A stretch of DNA of 64,000 nucleotides from Amia ocellicauda. Taxonomy: Eukaryota; Chordata; Actinopteri; Amiiformes; Amiidae. Positions 34,410 to 48,756 of this stretch are shown here, piece by piece. Where the stretch lies: contig NC_089855.1 in assembly GCF_036373705.1 (NCBI RefSeq), positions 48,343,318-48,407,317 on the forward strand, in the 5' to 3' direction. The notes beneath the pieces are model-generated. The model was not told the origin of the DNA and did no database searches. It worked only from the letters and a program-made list of their open reading frames with translations. The translations under genes were made by a program, and so were the position numbers. Positions within the stretch are counted from its first letter, which is position 1; each line of letters begins with the position of its first letter.

Positions 34410-36700
34410 TATATATGGACGTAGTAAAAAATATTACCCAATACCCATGACTGTCTGTATGTATGTAGGCTGTCTCACTGCAGGATCATGCATCATTTCA
34501 GCCACTGCCCCCATATTGCACCTTGCATACAATTAGTGGGTGAACGGCAGGGTTTTAAATATGGAAAATCATGGCATTAATGCACGATAGCCATATGCAA
34601 CATGCCGTAGACCCCTCTGCGTGGCGCGCAAACACTTTGAATATCAGGCCCACAGTACGTTCTCCGGTAGGGTTCATTTCTGTCATTGTTTAATTCTTTC
34701 AATTCTTCTGCAGAATACAATAGAAAAAGACAGGTAAGCAAAGCAAACACAAACAGGTTATATTACCATGTAAACCAGCCGAATAATTGGTTAAGTCGTT
34801 TAGAACCCATGCAAATCAAGGTGATATACTCATTAACACAATGAATAACAAATTATAACTATGTTAAATGAAATGTAAATAAATATGTACGTGCTTTCTT
34901 CATTCAAATTGATTTTATATTTGGAATTTCATAGTGTGTAAAAACACATTTTAAATGCCTGCTGGTAATAGTAACGCCAGGGTTGCATCAGGCAAATTAC
35001 ACTATTAATCCTTTATTCCTATCTGGTTTTAGAAAATGCTTTGCACTCCAAACACACGAACACACTCCCCAACACCAATTGCGTGTTATGACACACATGC
35101 CTATATTAAGACCATAGTACATCAAAAAAACACCTGTAGATAACTCACAGGATTTACAGCGCAATCACCGCACCATGTAAAAAATATATTCTACGAGAAA
35201 GGGACAGTGCCTAAGACCACCTGTAGATAACTTATCATGCAGCATTTACAGCATCATCTCATAAATCTAATATTGCACCAGAACATCTCCAATAATATGC
35301 AACAACTGAGATCCACTATATTGAAGCAATAATAATAGCAAAACAAGTGCTTTGATGAAACACAGGAAATGTTCTGCCAAGTGTTCAGTAGTAATTCCTA
35401 ATAGTAGGCTGTCCAATAAACCATAACCAGTGCAGGACAGTACACAGTGTCATATAGAAGTCTCTTCTTCCTGCTAGCAAACTCATCCACCGCTTCATGA
35501 AGTCAAGCTGTCAGACGAGGTGCGCTTCTCAGACAGCTGCTCATCTCTCACTCCGCAGCTGTCCATGCTCATCTGTCCCGTTGTTTTAAAAACACTCAGA
35601 CGTTTCCATCAAAAAGAAAACCCCACTTGGGTTTATTGGATGTGTCTCTACACCTCCAGAAGATGAGCGGCAAGCGCAATTGCGCGGTTATAATCTAATG
35701 CACTTCAATGCGTTCAAGAGGGGTCCGTTTAGAGGAGAAATGGCCGGGCTACTGCTTAACATATAGATCCTGCAGGTCAGTTTAGAAATATATTACAATA
35801 CCTGCTTTAATTAGGTAGCTAAAAGCACTGGACACTGACTGTTCAGGGTTGGCTACTTGTGTTTTGATCCCTTTGTAGTTTTCTTCAATTCCAGTCATGG
35901 ACTAGATGCATTGTATTTGCATTGTCATTTAACTGCCAATTACCTATTTGTGTTGATTTGACCAATCTAACTGTGAGAGACCTTGCATTGGAAAACATGT
36001 GTCCAGGGTATTAAAGGTAAGAAAACATAGAATATGGGATGGTCAGAAGAATAAGTGACAAATCAATTTTAAGACAAATTTGGATAATCTCCAATGTGCA
36101 TTTTCATTAGTAGTTATAAGACAAACATAATCCACAAAACAATGCTGTGGGGACTGCAATATTTGTATTGAAAACATTCTCATCCACTTACAGCCAAACC
36201 TTAACAAAGACAGGAGGTGTATGAACAGTTGTTATATCACGTTGACTGCTTTTCATCTTGAGAACCCCCTCTCCCTAAAAGTAACAACTTTTAAAGTTTA
36301 AGACTCTTAACAGAAAATAAGTGTAATCAATATATTAAAACCACACCGTTTAAATATATTGCTGGTAATCCATTTCAGACGTCAACCCAATGGCATTAGC
36401 CAATATATCTTTTCTAATAATTAGAATAAAATTTACCATAAATCTGTCAAAAGTCTTTGCATTAAACAAGAACATTTTGTAAAACATTTTGTACAGTAAA
36501 GCCATTAGAGAAATCCTCAGCATTCTATACTGTTGTTTCAAGTGGTGTTTTCTGAACAGCCACCCTTCAGAATAAACATTGCTTTAATTAGTTTAGGCAT
36601 AAGTGAACCAAACAACCAAAAGTAAATGCCCTTAACAGCAAGACATTGTAAAAGAACTCAAATGTTTAAGTTATGTTGTTCTTGTAAGACATGCACAGTA
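34410..36700. other. unassigned intergenic sequence
   Basis: No gene recognised. The sequence is AT-rich, with partly repeated words near 35125-35160 and 35217-35250 (CACCTGTAGATAACT...). These suggest an old, unclassified DNA element, but termini were not found. Confidence 0.3.
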
Positions 36701-36701
36701 C

Positions 36702-37190
36702 AGTTGTGACGTCCTCAAGGACCAAAGGAAAGGATCCAAGTGCAGGCTTAGAGATGAAGCAGATAATCCGATAAGGGCAAAACAAGAAAGAGAGTAAACA
36801 GGGACAGTCCAAGGTCAACTGATCAGGCGAACAGGCTAGTGGGGAGATCCAGAAGGGGTAAACGAGAGAGGGTAGCAAGAGGTCAAAATAAACAGTACGG
36901 CAAACACAAAACAAGGCTCAGCATTGATCCAGGAGAGAATGCAAGACTTCACAATGAAGCTATGAAACAGAGGGTTTTAAATACTGTGTAGGAGAGAGGG
37001 TTTGAACGAGGTGAATGAATGATTAACCAATGAAAGGAGAGGAGGACAGAACAGGTGCACCTGGAAGGAAAGAATATGGAAAAACTGGTTGGACTGGACA
37101 AAGGAAAGGAAAAGCACTAGATTTAGTATTCGGGAGAGGGCGACCTCTGGTGGTGAACTAAGGTAGAAACAGGGGAGACCGTGACAACAG
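36702..37190. repeat. unclassified dispersed repeat
   Basis: The block runs from TTGTGACGTCCTCAAGGACC to GGGGAGACCGTGACAACAG. The phrases GTCAACTGATCAGGCGAACAGG and GGTTTTAAATACTGTG resemble a family of fish interspersed repeats that end in GTGACA. No coding capacity is recognised, and the class is uncertain (LTR or DNA element). Confidence 0.35.
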
Positions 37191-37349
37191 TACACTATCC
37201 TATGTGTTGAGGAGCATAACGTAATTAAAAAAAGGAATGTCCTTAAGAGACATTTTTGTAAAATAACCTTTTCCTTTAACATCACTACAAAACGTGACTA
37301 CCAACTGCAGTTATATGCCACGTGCTCTGGAGCTAGAATGGCATCGCAA

Positions 37350-39212
37350 TCACAACTTATCATGAGTTTTTCACAGAGGTTTTTACAAAAGAAAAAACAG
37401 ATGACATGCCACAGGTTAACAAACCAGTCCAGTCAAACCCTAAGAGAGATCAGGATAAATGAGGAGGAGGTACTAAAGGGACGAGCAGAATTAAAAACAA
37501 ACAAGTCACCTGGGCCAGATGGGATATTTCCAACAGTACTTAAAGAAATGAGGGAAATTATTTATAGGCTGCTAACTCAAATATTCCAAATGACACTTAG
37601 AACAGGGGATGTGCCCACTGACTGGAAGACAGCAAATGTCATACCAATCCACAAGAAAGGGGACAAAACTGAGCCAGGAAATTACAGACCAATCAGTCTC
37701 ACCTGCATCAACTGTAAAATGTTGGGAAAAATTATTAGACAGAAAATAGAGGAGCATCTTAATGAAAACCATATTCTTGGAGATAGTCAACATGGGTTTA
37801 GACGAGGCAGATCATGTCTTACTAATTTATTGGAATTTGTTGAACATGCAACTGCAGCTGTAGATCTTGTGAAAGCATATGATATGATATACTTAGATTT
37901 CCAAAAAGCTTTTGATAAGGTTCCACACCAAAGACTGATCCTCAAATTGGAAGCTGTAGGCATTCAGGGTAATGTAAGTAGATGGATTATGAACTGGTTG
38001 ATGTATAGGAAACAGAGGGTGTCGATTAGAGGAGTCGCTTCTAACTGGAGTGAGGTTGTTAGTGGAGTTCCACAGGGATCAGTACTAGGGCCTGTGCTTT
38101 TTCTAATCTATATTAATGATCTGGACTCTGGGATAGTTAGCAAACTTGTCAAATTTGCAGATGATACTGAAATAGGTGGCTCAGCAGATACAATCTCGGC
38201 AGCACAGGCTATTCATAGGGACTTAGATAATATTCAGTTGTGGGCGACACCTGGCAGATGAAATTCAATGTGGACAAGTGCAAGGTAATACATGCAGGTA
38301 ACAAAAATGTCCACTATAATTACTCTATAGGAGGAATAGATCTAGATGAAGTAACGCATGAGAAAGACCTAGGAGTCTATGTGGACTCCTCACTTTCTCC
38401 ATCGAAGCAATGTGGGGAAGCAATAAAAAAGGCAAACAGGATGTTAGTGTATATTGTCAAAAGTGTAGAATTGAGCACAAGGGCAGTGATGTTCAGACTG
38501 TACAATGCACTAGTTAGAGCTCATCTGGATACTGTGGACAGTTCTGGGCTCCACACTTCAAGAAAGATATCGCTGCTCTAGAGGCAGTTCAGAGGAGAGC
38601 AACCAGACTTATTACATTATTACTTATTTGTTATTTAGCTGACGCTCTTATTCAGGGCGACTTACATTTGTATCCATCTATACAGCTGGGCATTTTACTG
38701 GAGCAATCTAAGTGAACAGCACTGCCACACCCAGGATTTGAACTTTCCACTTATTAACCCAGAGCCCTAACCACTACTCCACAGTGCAGCCTATTCACTT
38801 TATTCCAGGTCTGAAGGGAACGTCCTACTGAGAGACTGAGGACCTGAACCTTTTTACCCTGGAACAGAGGAGACTACGTGGGGACTTGATTCAAGTCTTC
38901 ACAACCATGAAAGGCATCGACCACATTAAACCAGAGGAGCTTTTCCAGATCAGCAGGGACACACGCACCCGGGGACAGGAATGGAAATTGGGCTTCAAGG
39001 CATTCAAGACAGAAAACAGGAGACACTTCTTCACACAGAGAGGCGTCACAATCTGAACAAACTCCCCAGCGATGTGGTAGAAGCTGAAAATTTGGGAACA
39101 TTTAAAAATAAACTGGATAGGATCCTTGGATCACTTAGATATTAATGCACACCAAACGAGCACGATGGGTCGAATGGCCTCCTCTTATTTGTAAACTTTC
39201 TTATGTTCTTAA
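37350..39212 (+). mobile_element. CR1-like LINE with reverse transcriptase, 5'-truncated
   Basis: A reverse transcriptase frame runs to about 38261 with INEEEVLKGRAELKTNKSPG, DWKTANVIPIHKKGDKTEPG, DSQHGFRRGRSCLTNL, the YLDFQKAFDKVPH block, SGVPQGSVLGPVLF and the catalytic FADD. After a 1-nt deletion near 38247 the frame resumes at KFNVDKCKV (38263 on). The 3' UTR follows, ending in TTTCTTATGTTCTT. The endonuclease is missing. A SINE interrupts the 3' portion. The 392-1254 fragment is a sister copy. Confidence 0.85.
38608..38793 (-). mobile_element. tRNA-derived SINE inserted in CR1-like LINE
   Basis: Comparison with the sister LINE copy shows that about 185 bp are extra here. On the minus strand they begin with a tRNA-like head (GTGGAGTAGTGGTTAGGGCT as A box, AGTTCAAATCCTGG as B box). 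They end with GTAAGTCGCCCTGAATAAGA and AGCGTCAGCTAAATAA, a tail shared by many fish SINEs and L2-type LINEs. The flanks CTTATT / CTTTATT may be the target duplication. Confidence 0.8.
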
Positions 39213-39429
39213 ACAAAATGCATTAAACCTACAGAAAAATATAGTTCTAAGGAAACATGCACATACATTTCAGCATAGGTTGTGCATGAATGGAACATCC
39301 AAGATTTACAGACGGCATTCACAGTATGTCCATTCTGTCACAGTCACCATTCACAATATTTTGGAATTCACTCCGAATTTCCGGATAGGAATTATAGGTG
39401 CATGGCACTTCCAAAAGTGAGCCACAGGT

Positions 39430-41803
39430 ATGTGTAATTGGCCTTCTCTCTAGGACTCTCAGGGTTGTAAATCACACTTCAATTCTCTCAACACATATAA
39501 CTTCTGCTCCTGTTACAAAGCGCAAGAATTTGTGGAGTTGTCCATCATCAAATGAGCAAATGAACTGCTTTAGGAAACTAAATGCCTTGTTCTGGGCTGC
39601 AGTTTGAACATCTACTTCTATCAATTGTAGCAATCCCTTTACTGTGGGCTTTTTGGATTCATACATTTTTTCTAATTCTGAGATATCTGGAAAAAACATT
39701 TGCAGTGAGCTACATGTAACATAGGATATAATCTCCAAAGCATATTTGGGTTATTGTATCAGCTGCTTGTGGGCTACTTGCAAAATTGTGCTCTTCATAT
39801 CATCAGGAGAGGGGACTGTGTGACAACCCAATCTTGACAGAATTTCCAGCAACTCATTTGGCACCTCTTCTTCAATGCTACCATTCATTGCAGCTTTGAT
39901 TACATCTTTCTCAAACAAAGCGACGTAGCTGGAAAAAGAATCCAGGAGTACCTTTGGCATAACTGCAGACTCACCATGGACTACAGCAACCACAAATGCA
40001 AATGAAAGTTGTGCAGGGAAATAGAAATGGTCAACATATCCCTGTAATAATATCCTACCAAATGATTCCCATTCGTCTCTGCCACACTCTGGAAAGAGTG
40101 CCAGAACTCATTGCAACTCCCCTTCAGCATGGTTCTGCAGAAAACCAGCCCAAAAAGCAGCATATGCATCCCGCCAGACACCAGACGCATCAGCAGCTGC
40201 TTCATTAGCAAAGCAATTTTCAGAGAAGCATTCAAAATACTTGGATCTTTAAATGCTTGCATCATATCTTGAACTATGACAACCCTGTGTAAAGTCAGGT
40301 AGCACATATCTGAGTGTGGCAGTGGAGACGAGCTGCAGCAGCTTTGAGTTTGGTGGCAGCTGCTGCATCTCTTGCAGAGAACTGTTAGTTAGAGGTGTTG
40401 AGGTGTTGAAAGTGATTTGTTCTTGGCTTACAGGTGAGTTTGATGGCCTATGTTCATATGTAGAACATAGATGGTTATTGGGCTCAGCCAACTGGTCAAG
40501 GGAAGGAGAAACCAGTTTGTATGAATCAGGAATGGCTGGTGCCACCCAAGGCACAGTGTCATCACATATTGAACTTTTAACACATAATGGATAAAATTCA
40601 ATTTCCAAATCAGGCTAATATACCACTTGCACAAGCAGCAGAATATATGTAACTATGTACATAGTTTTCAGCGCTGCTGAGACCTGAGTGACTTTTAGTT
40701 TCAGAGGAATCAATTGCAAAGCAGGTGTCGGGTATTTCTTTCAAAGATTCAGCTGTTAATGGTTTTGTGGAACTAGGTGGAGATATTGTCTTAATGCCAT
40801 CTTTTCTGCTCAAGGGAATTCGTGAAAATGCTGTCATTTGAAGGTATACTGCAAGCTGCAGCACTTATCATTACATTGTTTCCAGGTGATTCAGGTCTTT
40901 CGGGAACTAGAGACGCCAAATAAAAATGAACAATTCCCATTTTTACTTTCTGATACACATCCCCTACAGTCACACCTGCTGGCAGTATGTTCTCTTTGAA
41001 ATCCCAAATTTCAAAACTGAACTGATTTTCATTACATTTTGGACTCTCCATTAGGGACCATCATGTTCCATTGTCTTTGGGACCGAGATCTTGCGAGTTC
41101 CACCAGCCCCACGAACGCAGACTTGTCTCCCTTGATGTATGCAGCCCCTAATTTAGCCAGTCTAATCCAGTCTAATTTAGCTGCATGCTTTTTTCCAAAC
41201 ATTTTACATGTTTTTCTTTGTGAGATATTCTCCTCCTTGCTTGATTCAGAGCTTTGTGATGATGGCCTTAGCTTCATTTTTTTTCTGAGTTTCTCAAAAA
41301 GAACAGTCTTCCTTGCATGGGTTGTTGTCTGTACTTCAGGTAAATAACTGCCACTTTTTTGCAGTGATTTCGCAGTGCCACTCTGTCCCCTATAGCTGGC
41401 AGACACCTGGAGGGTCATCCTCAATCAGCAAGACGGTTGAAGCATCAATCTGTAAAAGACTTATCAATGAAGTGGTAAAATGAAAAATATAGTTATGCTT
41501 GTGTATTACTCTTCTGAACTCTGTATTTTTGAATATTCCCTGCTTTCTGTGGCTAAATGTGTTCTAGTGCTGTTGAAGGTGCACTGTAATGTCTTGATAG
41601 TAGATATTACTGTATTTCTTGATAAGTTGTGTAAGTCATTGTGGCTAAAGGTGTCTGCTTTCTAAATAATAACTATTTAATGCTTTCTTTAAATATTAAA
41701 CATTCCTTGAAAAATTTACCTTCTGACTTTACATCTGCTGAATGACCTCATCATCAACTCTACGCTCCCGAAGAAAAACAAGTATGTCCTTTTGAGCCGC
41801 CAT
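39430..41803 (-). pseudogene. decayed SAM/HECT-like gene of a multicopy fish family
   Basis: Minus-strand fragments in order: a start MAAQKDILVFLRERRVDDEV (41803), VQTTTHARKTVLFEKLRKKM and AKLGAAYIKGDKSAFVGLVE (about 41090-41340), DVYQKVKMGIVHFYLASLVP (about 40920), VPNELLEILSRLGC (about 39830), and KAFSFLKQFICSFDDGQLHK then FLRFVTGAEV (about 39510-39590). The last block resembles the C-terminal HECT-like region of proteins that fish annotations call G2/M phase-specific E3 ligase-like. Several frameshifts and stops separate the parts. Family assignment is from memory of such proteins and is tentative. Confidence 0.4.
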
Positions 41804-41849
41804 TCTCGTACATCATCTTAAACCTATAAAGGTATTTTTTTATTAAATT

Positions 41850-42263
41850 AATATAGGTCATACATTAATCAGAGTCAAACATCTGCATGGGTGATGTTCG
41901 GCTTTTCTTATTCATTGTGATGTTAAATGTAGATTTTGAATCTACAGTTTGCTTAGAGGATACAATCGATTACTAGAGTGAAGTAAACTACATTTATGCT
42001 ACACGTATACTTGAAGTGGCATTGAAGTAATGCAAAAGGAAACCTATACTGCTATTTTACTTTAATTCAGCACTTCATACATACTTCGCTATACTACTTT
42101 GGTCCTAAATTGAACCATCTGAGAATGTGTACTTTAAGTTTACTTTAAGTATGTTAAAGCAAACTGTCAATATAGTTAACAATATCAAAATATACATGTA
42201 TACTGTGTACAGCAATGTAAGATTACCATGCATGTAGTAGAACTTGTGCATAATATAGAAGTA
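41850..42263. repeat. AT-rich repeat split by Tc1 copy B (left part)
   Basis: Words such as AGTTTACTTTAAGTATGTTAAAG occur here. On the other side of the Tc1 insertion (43867-44120) there are related words (TATTTAAGTACTGACATTT, ACACTTAAAGTATATAAAC). The Tc1 therefore seems to have landed in an older AAGTATACTT-type repeat. There is no coding content. Confidence 0.35.
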
Positions 42264-43866
42264 CAGTGAGGGAAAAAAGTATTTGATCCCCTGCTGATTT
42301 TGTACGTTTGCCCACTGACAAAGAAATGATCAGTCTATAATTTAGGTAGGTAGGTGTATTTTAACAGTGAGAGACAGAATAACAACAAAAAAATCCAGGA
42401 AAACGCATTTCAAACAAGTTATAAATTGATTTGCATGTTAATGAGGGAAATAAGTATTTGATCCCCTATCAATCAGCAAGATTTCTGCCCCCAGGTGTCT
42501 TTTATACAGGTAACGAGCTGAGATTAGGAGCACTCTCTTAAAGGGACTCTCCTAATCTCAGCTCGTTACCTGTATAAAAGACACCTGTCCACAGAAGCAA
42601 TCAATCAATCAGATTCCAAACTCTCCACCATGGCCAAGACCAAAGAGCTGTCCAAGGATGTCAGGGACAAGATTGTAGACCTACACAAGGCTGGAATGGG
42701 CTACAAGACCATCGCCAAGCAGCTTGGTGAGAAGGTGATAACAGTTGGTGCGATTATTCGCAAATGGAAGAAACACAAAATAACTGTCAGTCTCCCTCGG
42801 TCTGGGGCTCCATGCAAGATCTCACCTCGTGGAGTTTCAATGATCATTAGAACGGTGAGGAATCAGCCCAGAATTACACGGTTAATGATCTTGTTAATGA
42901 TCTCAAGGCAGCTGGGACCATAGTCACCAAGAAAACAATTGGTAACACAGTACGCCGTGAAGGACTGAAATCCTGCAGCGCCCGCAAGGTCCCCCTGCTC
43001 AAGAAAGCACATGTACAGGCCCGTCTGAAGTTTGCCAATGAACATCTGAATGATTCAGAGGAGAACTGGGTGAAAGTGTTGTGGTCAGATGAGACCAAAA
43101 TCGAGCTCTTTGGCATCAACTCAACTCGCCGTGTTTGGAGGAGGAGGAATGACCCCAAGAACACCATCCCCACCGTCAAACATGGAGGTGGAAACATTAT
43201 GCTTTGGGGGTGTTTTTCTGCTAAGGGGACAGGACAACTGTACCGCATCAAAGGGACGATGGATGGGGCCATGTAAATCTTGGGTGAGAACCTCCTTCCC
43301 TCAGCCAGGGCATTGAAAATGGGTCGTGGATGGTATTCCAGCATGACAATGACCCAAAACACACAGCCAAGGCAACAAAGGAGTGGCTCAAGAAGAAGCA
43401 CATTAAGGTCCTGCAGTGGCCTAGCCAGTCTCCAGACCTTAATCCCATAGAAAATCTGTGGAGGGAGTTGAAGGTTCGAGTTGCCAAACGTCAGCCTCGC
43501 AACCTTCATGACTTGGAGAGGATCTGCAAAGAGGAGTGGGACAAAATCCCTCCTGAGATGTGTGCAAACCTGGTGGCCAACTACAAGAAACGTCTGACCT
43601 CTGTGATTGCCAACAAGGGTTTTGCCACCAAGTACTAAGTCGAAGGGGTCAAATACTTATTTCCCTCATTAACATGTAAATCAATGTATAACTTTTTTGA
43701 AATGCGTTTTTCTGGATTTTTTTGTTGTTTTTCTGGATTTTTTTGTTGTTATTCTGTCTCTCACTGTTAAAATACACCTACCATTAAAATTATAGACTGA
43801 TCATTTCTTTGTCAGTGGGCAAACATACAAAATCAGCAGGGGATCAAATACTTTTTTCCCTCACTG
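42264..43866 (+). mobile_element. IR/DR-type Tc1 transposon (DD34E), copy B
   Basis: Same family as the copy at 32835-34409, in the opposite orientation. It is bounded by CAGTGAGGGAAAAAAGTATT inverted ends and TA duplications. Inner direct repeats lie at about 42443 and 43655. The perfect hairpin is conserved (arms 42492-42530 and 42549-42587, loop 18 nt). A short GTTTTTCTGGATTTTTTTG duplication lies near 43730. Confidence 0.9.
42630..43638 (+). pseudogene. Tc1 DD34E transposase, multiply broken
   Basis: It starts [20 protein letters not shown] as in the sister copy. The frame breaks near 42880 where TTACACGG is followed by TTAATGATCTTG, a small local rearrangement. It resumes at [10 protein letters not shown] (first Asp) to GTMDGAM, then meets TAA at 43274 after a 6-nt loss. 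A 1-nt deletion near 43331 shifts the frame before QHDNDPKH and NPIENLW. All three catalytic residues are still visible, but the protein cannot be made. Confidence 0.88.
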
Positions 43867-45979
<2,113 letters not shown>

Positions 45980-45980
<1 letters not shown>

Positions 45981-46206
45981 TGTGTGTGAGTGTGTGTGTG
46001 TTAATGTGGAGCAGTGTGTGTGTGTGTTAATGTGGAGCTGTGTGTGTGTGTCTTAATGTGGAGCAGTGTGTGAGTGTGTGTGTGTTAATGTGGAGCAGTG
46101 TGTGAGTGTGTGTGTGTTAATGTGGAGCAGTGTGTGTGTGTGTTAATGTGGAGCAGTGTGTGAGTGTGTGTGTGTGTGTGTGTGTGTTAATGTGGAGCAG
46201 TGTGTA
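45980..46206. repeat. minisatellite, TGTGTGTTAATGTGGAGCAG units
   Basis: About seven units of 26-42 bp, each with the constant core TTAATGTGGAGCAG and a variable GT-rich part. Confidence 0.9.
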
Positions 46207-46249
46207 GGTGTGTGATGTGGGTGTACTGATTGCTCTGTAGTGATATGTG

Positions 46250-46800
46250 ATATGTTATCTGAGTGTTAATTGACTGTGCAGAGCACCCTGCCTGCCTGAA
46301 GACCTGGGAGTGTCTTCAGTGCAGCTGGCAGGGGGGCCAGTGTGGGGTGGGAGGAGACTGCTGGCACCTAGGCTGTGGGGCCCCAGACACCTCTCTCCAG
46401 CGCTGCACCAGAGCAGCCCTCCTCCTGCATGGTGTCGGGTGAGGCAGCTGTGATTGCTGGGCTGCTCCACAGAGGAGCCGACCCTGGTAGCCATGGTGGC
46501 TGATCTGGTGCAGCTGTCCAGGGAGCGTCTCTGTGTTGACATTACCTCTGTGTTCTGATTGCTGGGGCTGTGAGACAACGAGACGCTGCAGACATCAAGA
46601 GGGACATGTTCATCTGAGTGAAAACTACTGTCTGCTGGTCTGCTGCTAGTGATAGCGGCACGCCTCCGTCGTCTTGTCCTGCAGCAGAAAACAGGCACCT
46701 CTGCAGAGAGCAGCCCAGTGAACAGCACGGACAGCGAGAGCGGAGGGATCCAGACATGGAAATCACCTTAGCTGCTTTCAATTTGAGATTTTGTAATTAG
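46250..46800 (-). other. unassigned; possible decayed receptor-like exon
   Basis: The minus strand has a 157-codon open frame (46255-46728) starting with a hydrophobic stretch, MLFTGLLSAEVPVFCC. A basic run (RTRRRRR) and a Ser/Thr-rich tail follow, arranged like a membrane exit followed by a cytoplasmic region. An acceptor-like CTCTGCAG precedes EVPVFCC. I do not recognise the family and there are no neighbouring exons, so chance is possible. Confidence 0.2.
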
Positions 46801-46914
46801 ATTCAGTACATGAACTGTACTACTGTTTAAGCAAGAAAGGACATGCCATATACATCCATACCCTAACCCTCCCGCTGGTCAGATGTATGTGGTTCTGGTG
46901 CAGCAGCAGAAACC

Positions 46915-46918
<4 letters not shown>

Positions 46919-46995
<77 letters not shown>
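46919..46995. repeat. (GA)n microsatellite
   Basis: About 38 uninterrupted GA units. Confidence 0.95.
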
Positions 46996-46996
<1 letters not shown>

Positions 46997-48397
46997 GCTG
47001 TCACGTACATTTTTTTGAATCTTTAATTTACATAAAGAGAAGAATGCAAATTTAGCATTTACCTTTTGGCCAGCACCACAGTTCCTTCTGAGTGTTTTAC
47101 TCTGTGTGACAATGTTGTACAACATCACGTCTCTAATCCAACACTGGCTATTATTGTTTTAGGTCAGACACAAGGCTCTTGTCTTCGCAAGGTTGTGTGA
47201 TTAGTGTATTTAGCAGCTCCTCCTCTCTCTGTCTCACGCTCTCTTTACTTCTTTACAAGCTGCCCGTATTACCATCTCACACAAGTTCAAATGGGGCAGG
47301 GTTTCAAATTAAGACAAAATATGTTGAGCCTCCATTTAATGATACGGGTGTCCACGTCATATGGTGCCGAACAACACAGATATTGACACTGGCTGACACA
47401 CAGTAATATCATGTCTATATCGTATGAAGAAGTCCAGTACAGTAACATTAGCATGATCAGGCAATGGGGATTCGGGGGAGAACATGTGACACGCAGTTGT
47501 CTGTCAGCAGTGTAGTCTCCCGCTGTGGGTAACACACTGCCACACTCACACACAACAGACAACTCCTCCCCGTGCAGAGCGCAGAATAAAGACAGAGCCT
47601 TCAACAGAGAACAAGTTTGACAATTTATAATGTCTATTATATTCATCACACCTGGATTTCAACCTTTATTTTACATTGAAAGCAAGTGTCTGAGGACAGT
47701 GCTGGACCATCTGACATGAACCTAAAAGGGGATAGTTTGATGAAAACCCTTTCAAAAAGGGTGCGGTCATGTGACACGATCAACCCTTATAAACAGGGCC
47801 CTTCTAAAGTATTGAGCCACTGGTCACGTTTGAGGCGTGTGTCCAGTGATCGTCTGTGTGTAACAGATGTTCAGTTACTGGGACGCTGCTGGGCACACAG
47901 GCAGGGTGTCCTCTGCTCTGCTGGTCCCAGTGATGCTGCGCTCAGAGCTGAGGGCAGCGGAGTGGCACAGAGTACTGCTGGCTCTGTGTGTAATAGTGAT
48001 GAGCACAGGGAGGCCACACAGGCGCACTGTAGAGGGGGTTGTGTCTGCAGTTGTTGTGTTTGTACCGTTTGTCTTAAACAGGTTCTACAAGTGCTGGTCA
48101 GTGGACGTGGGTGGGTGGGTGTCTGAGTTGCTGACGAGTGATGCGGTCTGTATTGGGGGATTGAGCCCTGTCTGTGCTGTCTGTAAAACAAGCCACAGGT
48201 GTCCTGGTAAAACTCCACTCACAGCAGTCACAGTGTGTCCTGACCACGGACTGGGATTTGCAGTGTAAGGCACAGAGAAACTGATAAGGATGCAATGCGC
48301 GGATTCAGACAGCATGGCTGCAGTAAGTGAGTTTCATTCATGTAGCAGTATTTGTTGCATTGGCCATCAGTGGTCAGGAAAAACAGTCACGTCAAAT
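46996..48397. other. unassigned intergenic sequence
   Basis: No gene recognised. A plus-strand open frame at 47867-48268 and an opposing one at 47871-48218 overlap. Neither resembles a known family or shows supporting splice structure. Confidence 0.3.
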
Positions 48398-48708
48398 CAG
48401 GGCCGGAGTGGGACCCATTTTCAGCCTGGGAGTCTAATGCCCAAGACCAGCCCATCCCCCAATCTCACCCCTGTCCCACCCCCTCCCACCGTGGTGGAAC
48501 CTGGATAAATGAAGTGACAGATCTGTTCTTACTATCCTGTTATATTTATTTCTGACATGTTTCAACAAAAAATATGAATAATATAAATATGGCCATAAAT
48601 ATGAATAACAAATGACATACAGCGTTTTCTGCTACAAAGAGTCCAACTGTTACATTATGAAAAAAACAAATTGCAGTAAGAAATATACTTTTTTCACTAT
48701 TGTTTTTA

Positions 48709-48756
<48 letters not shown>

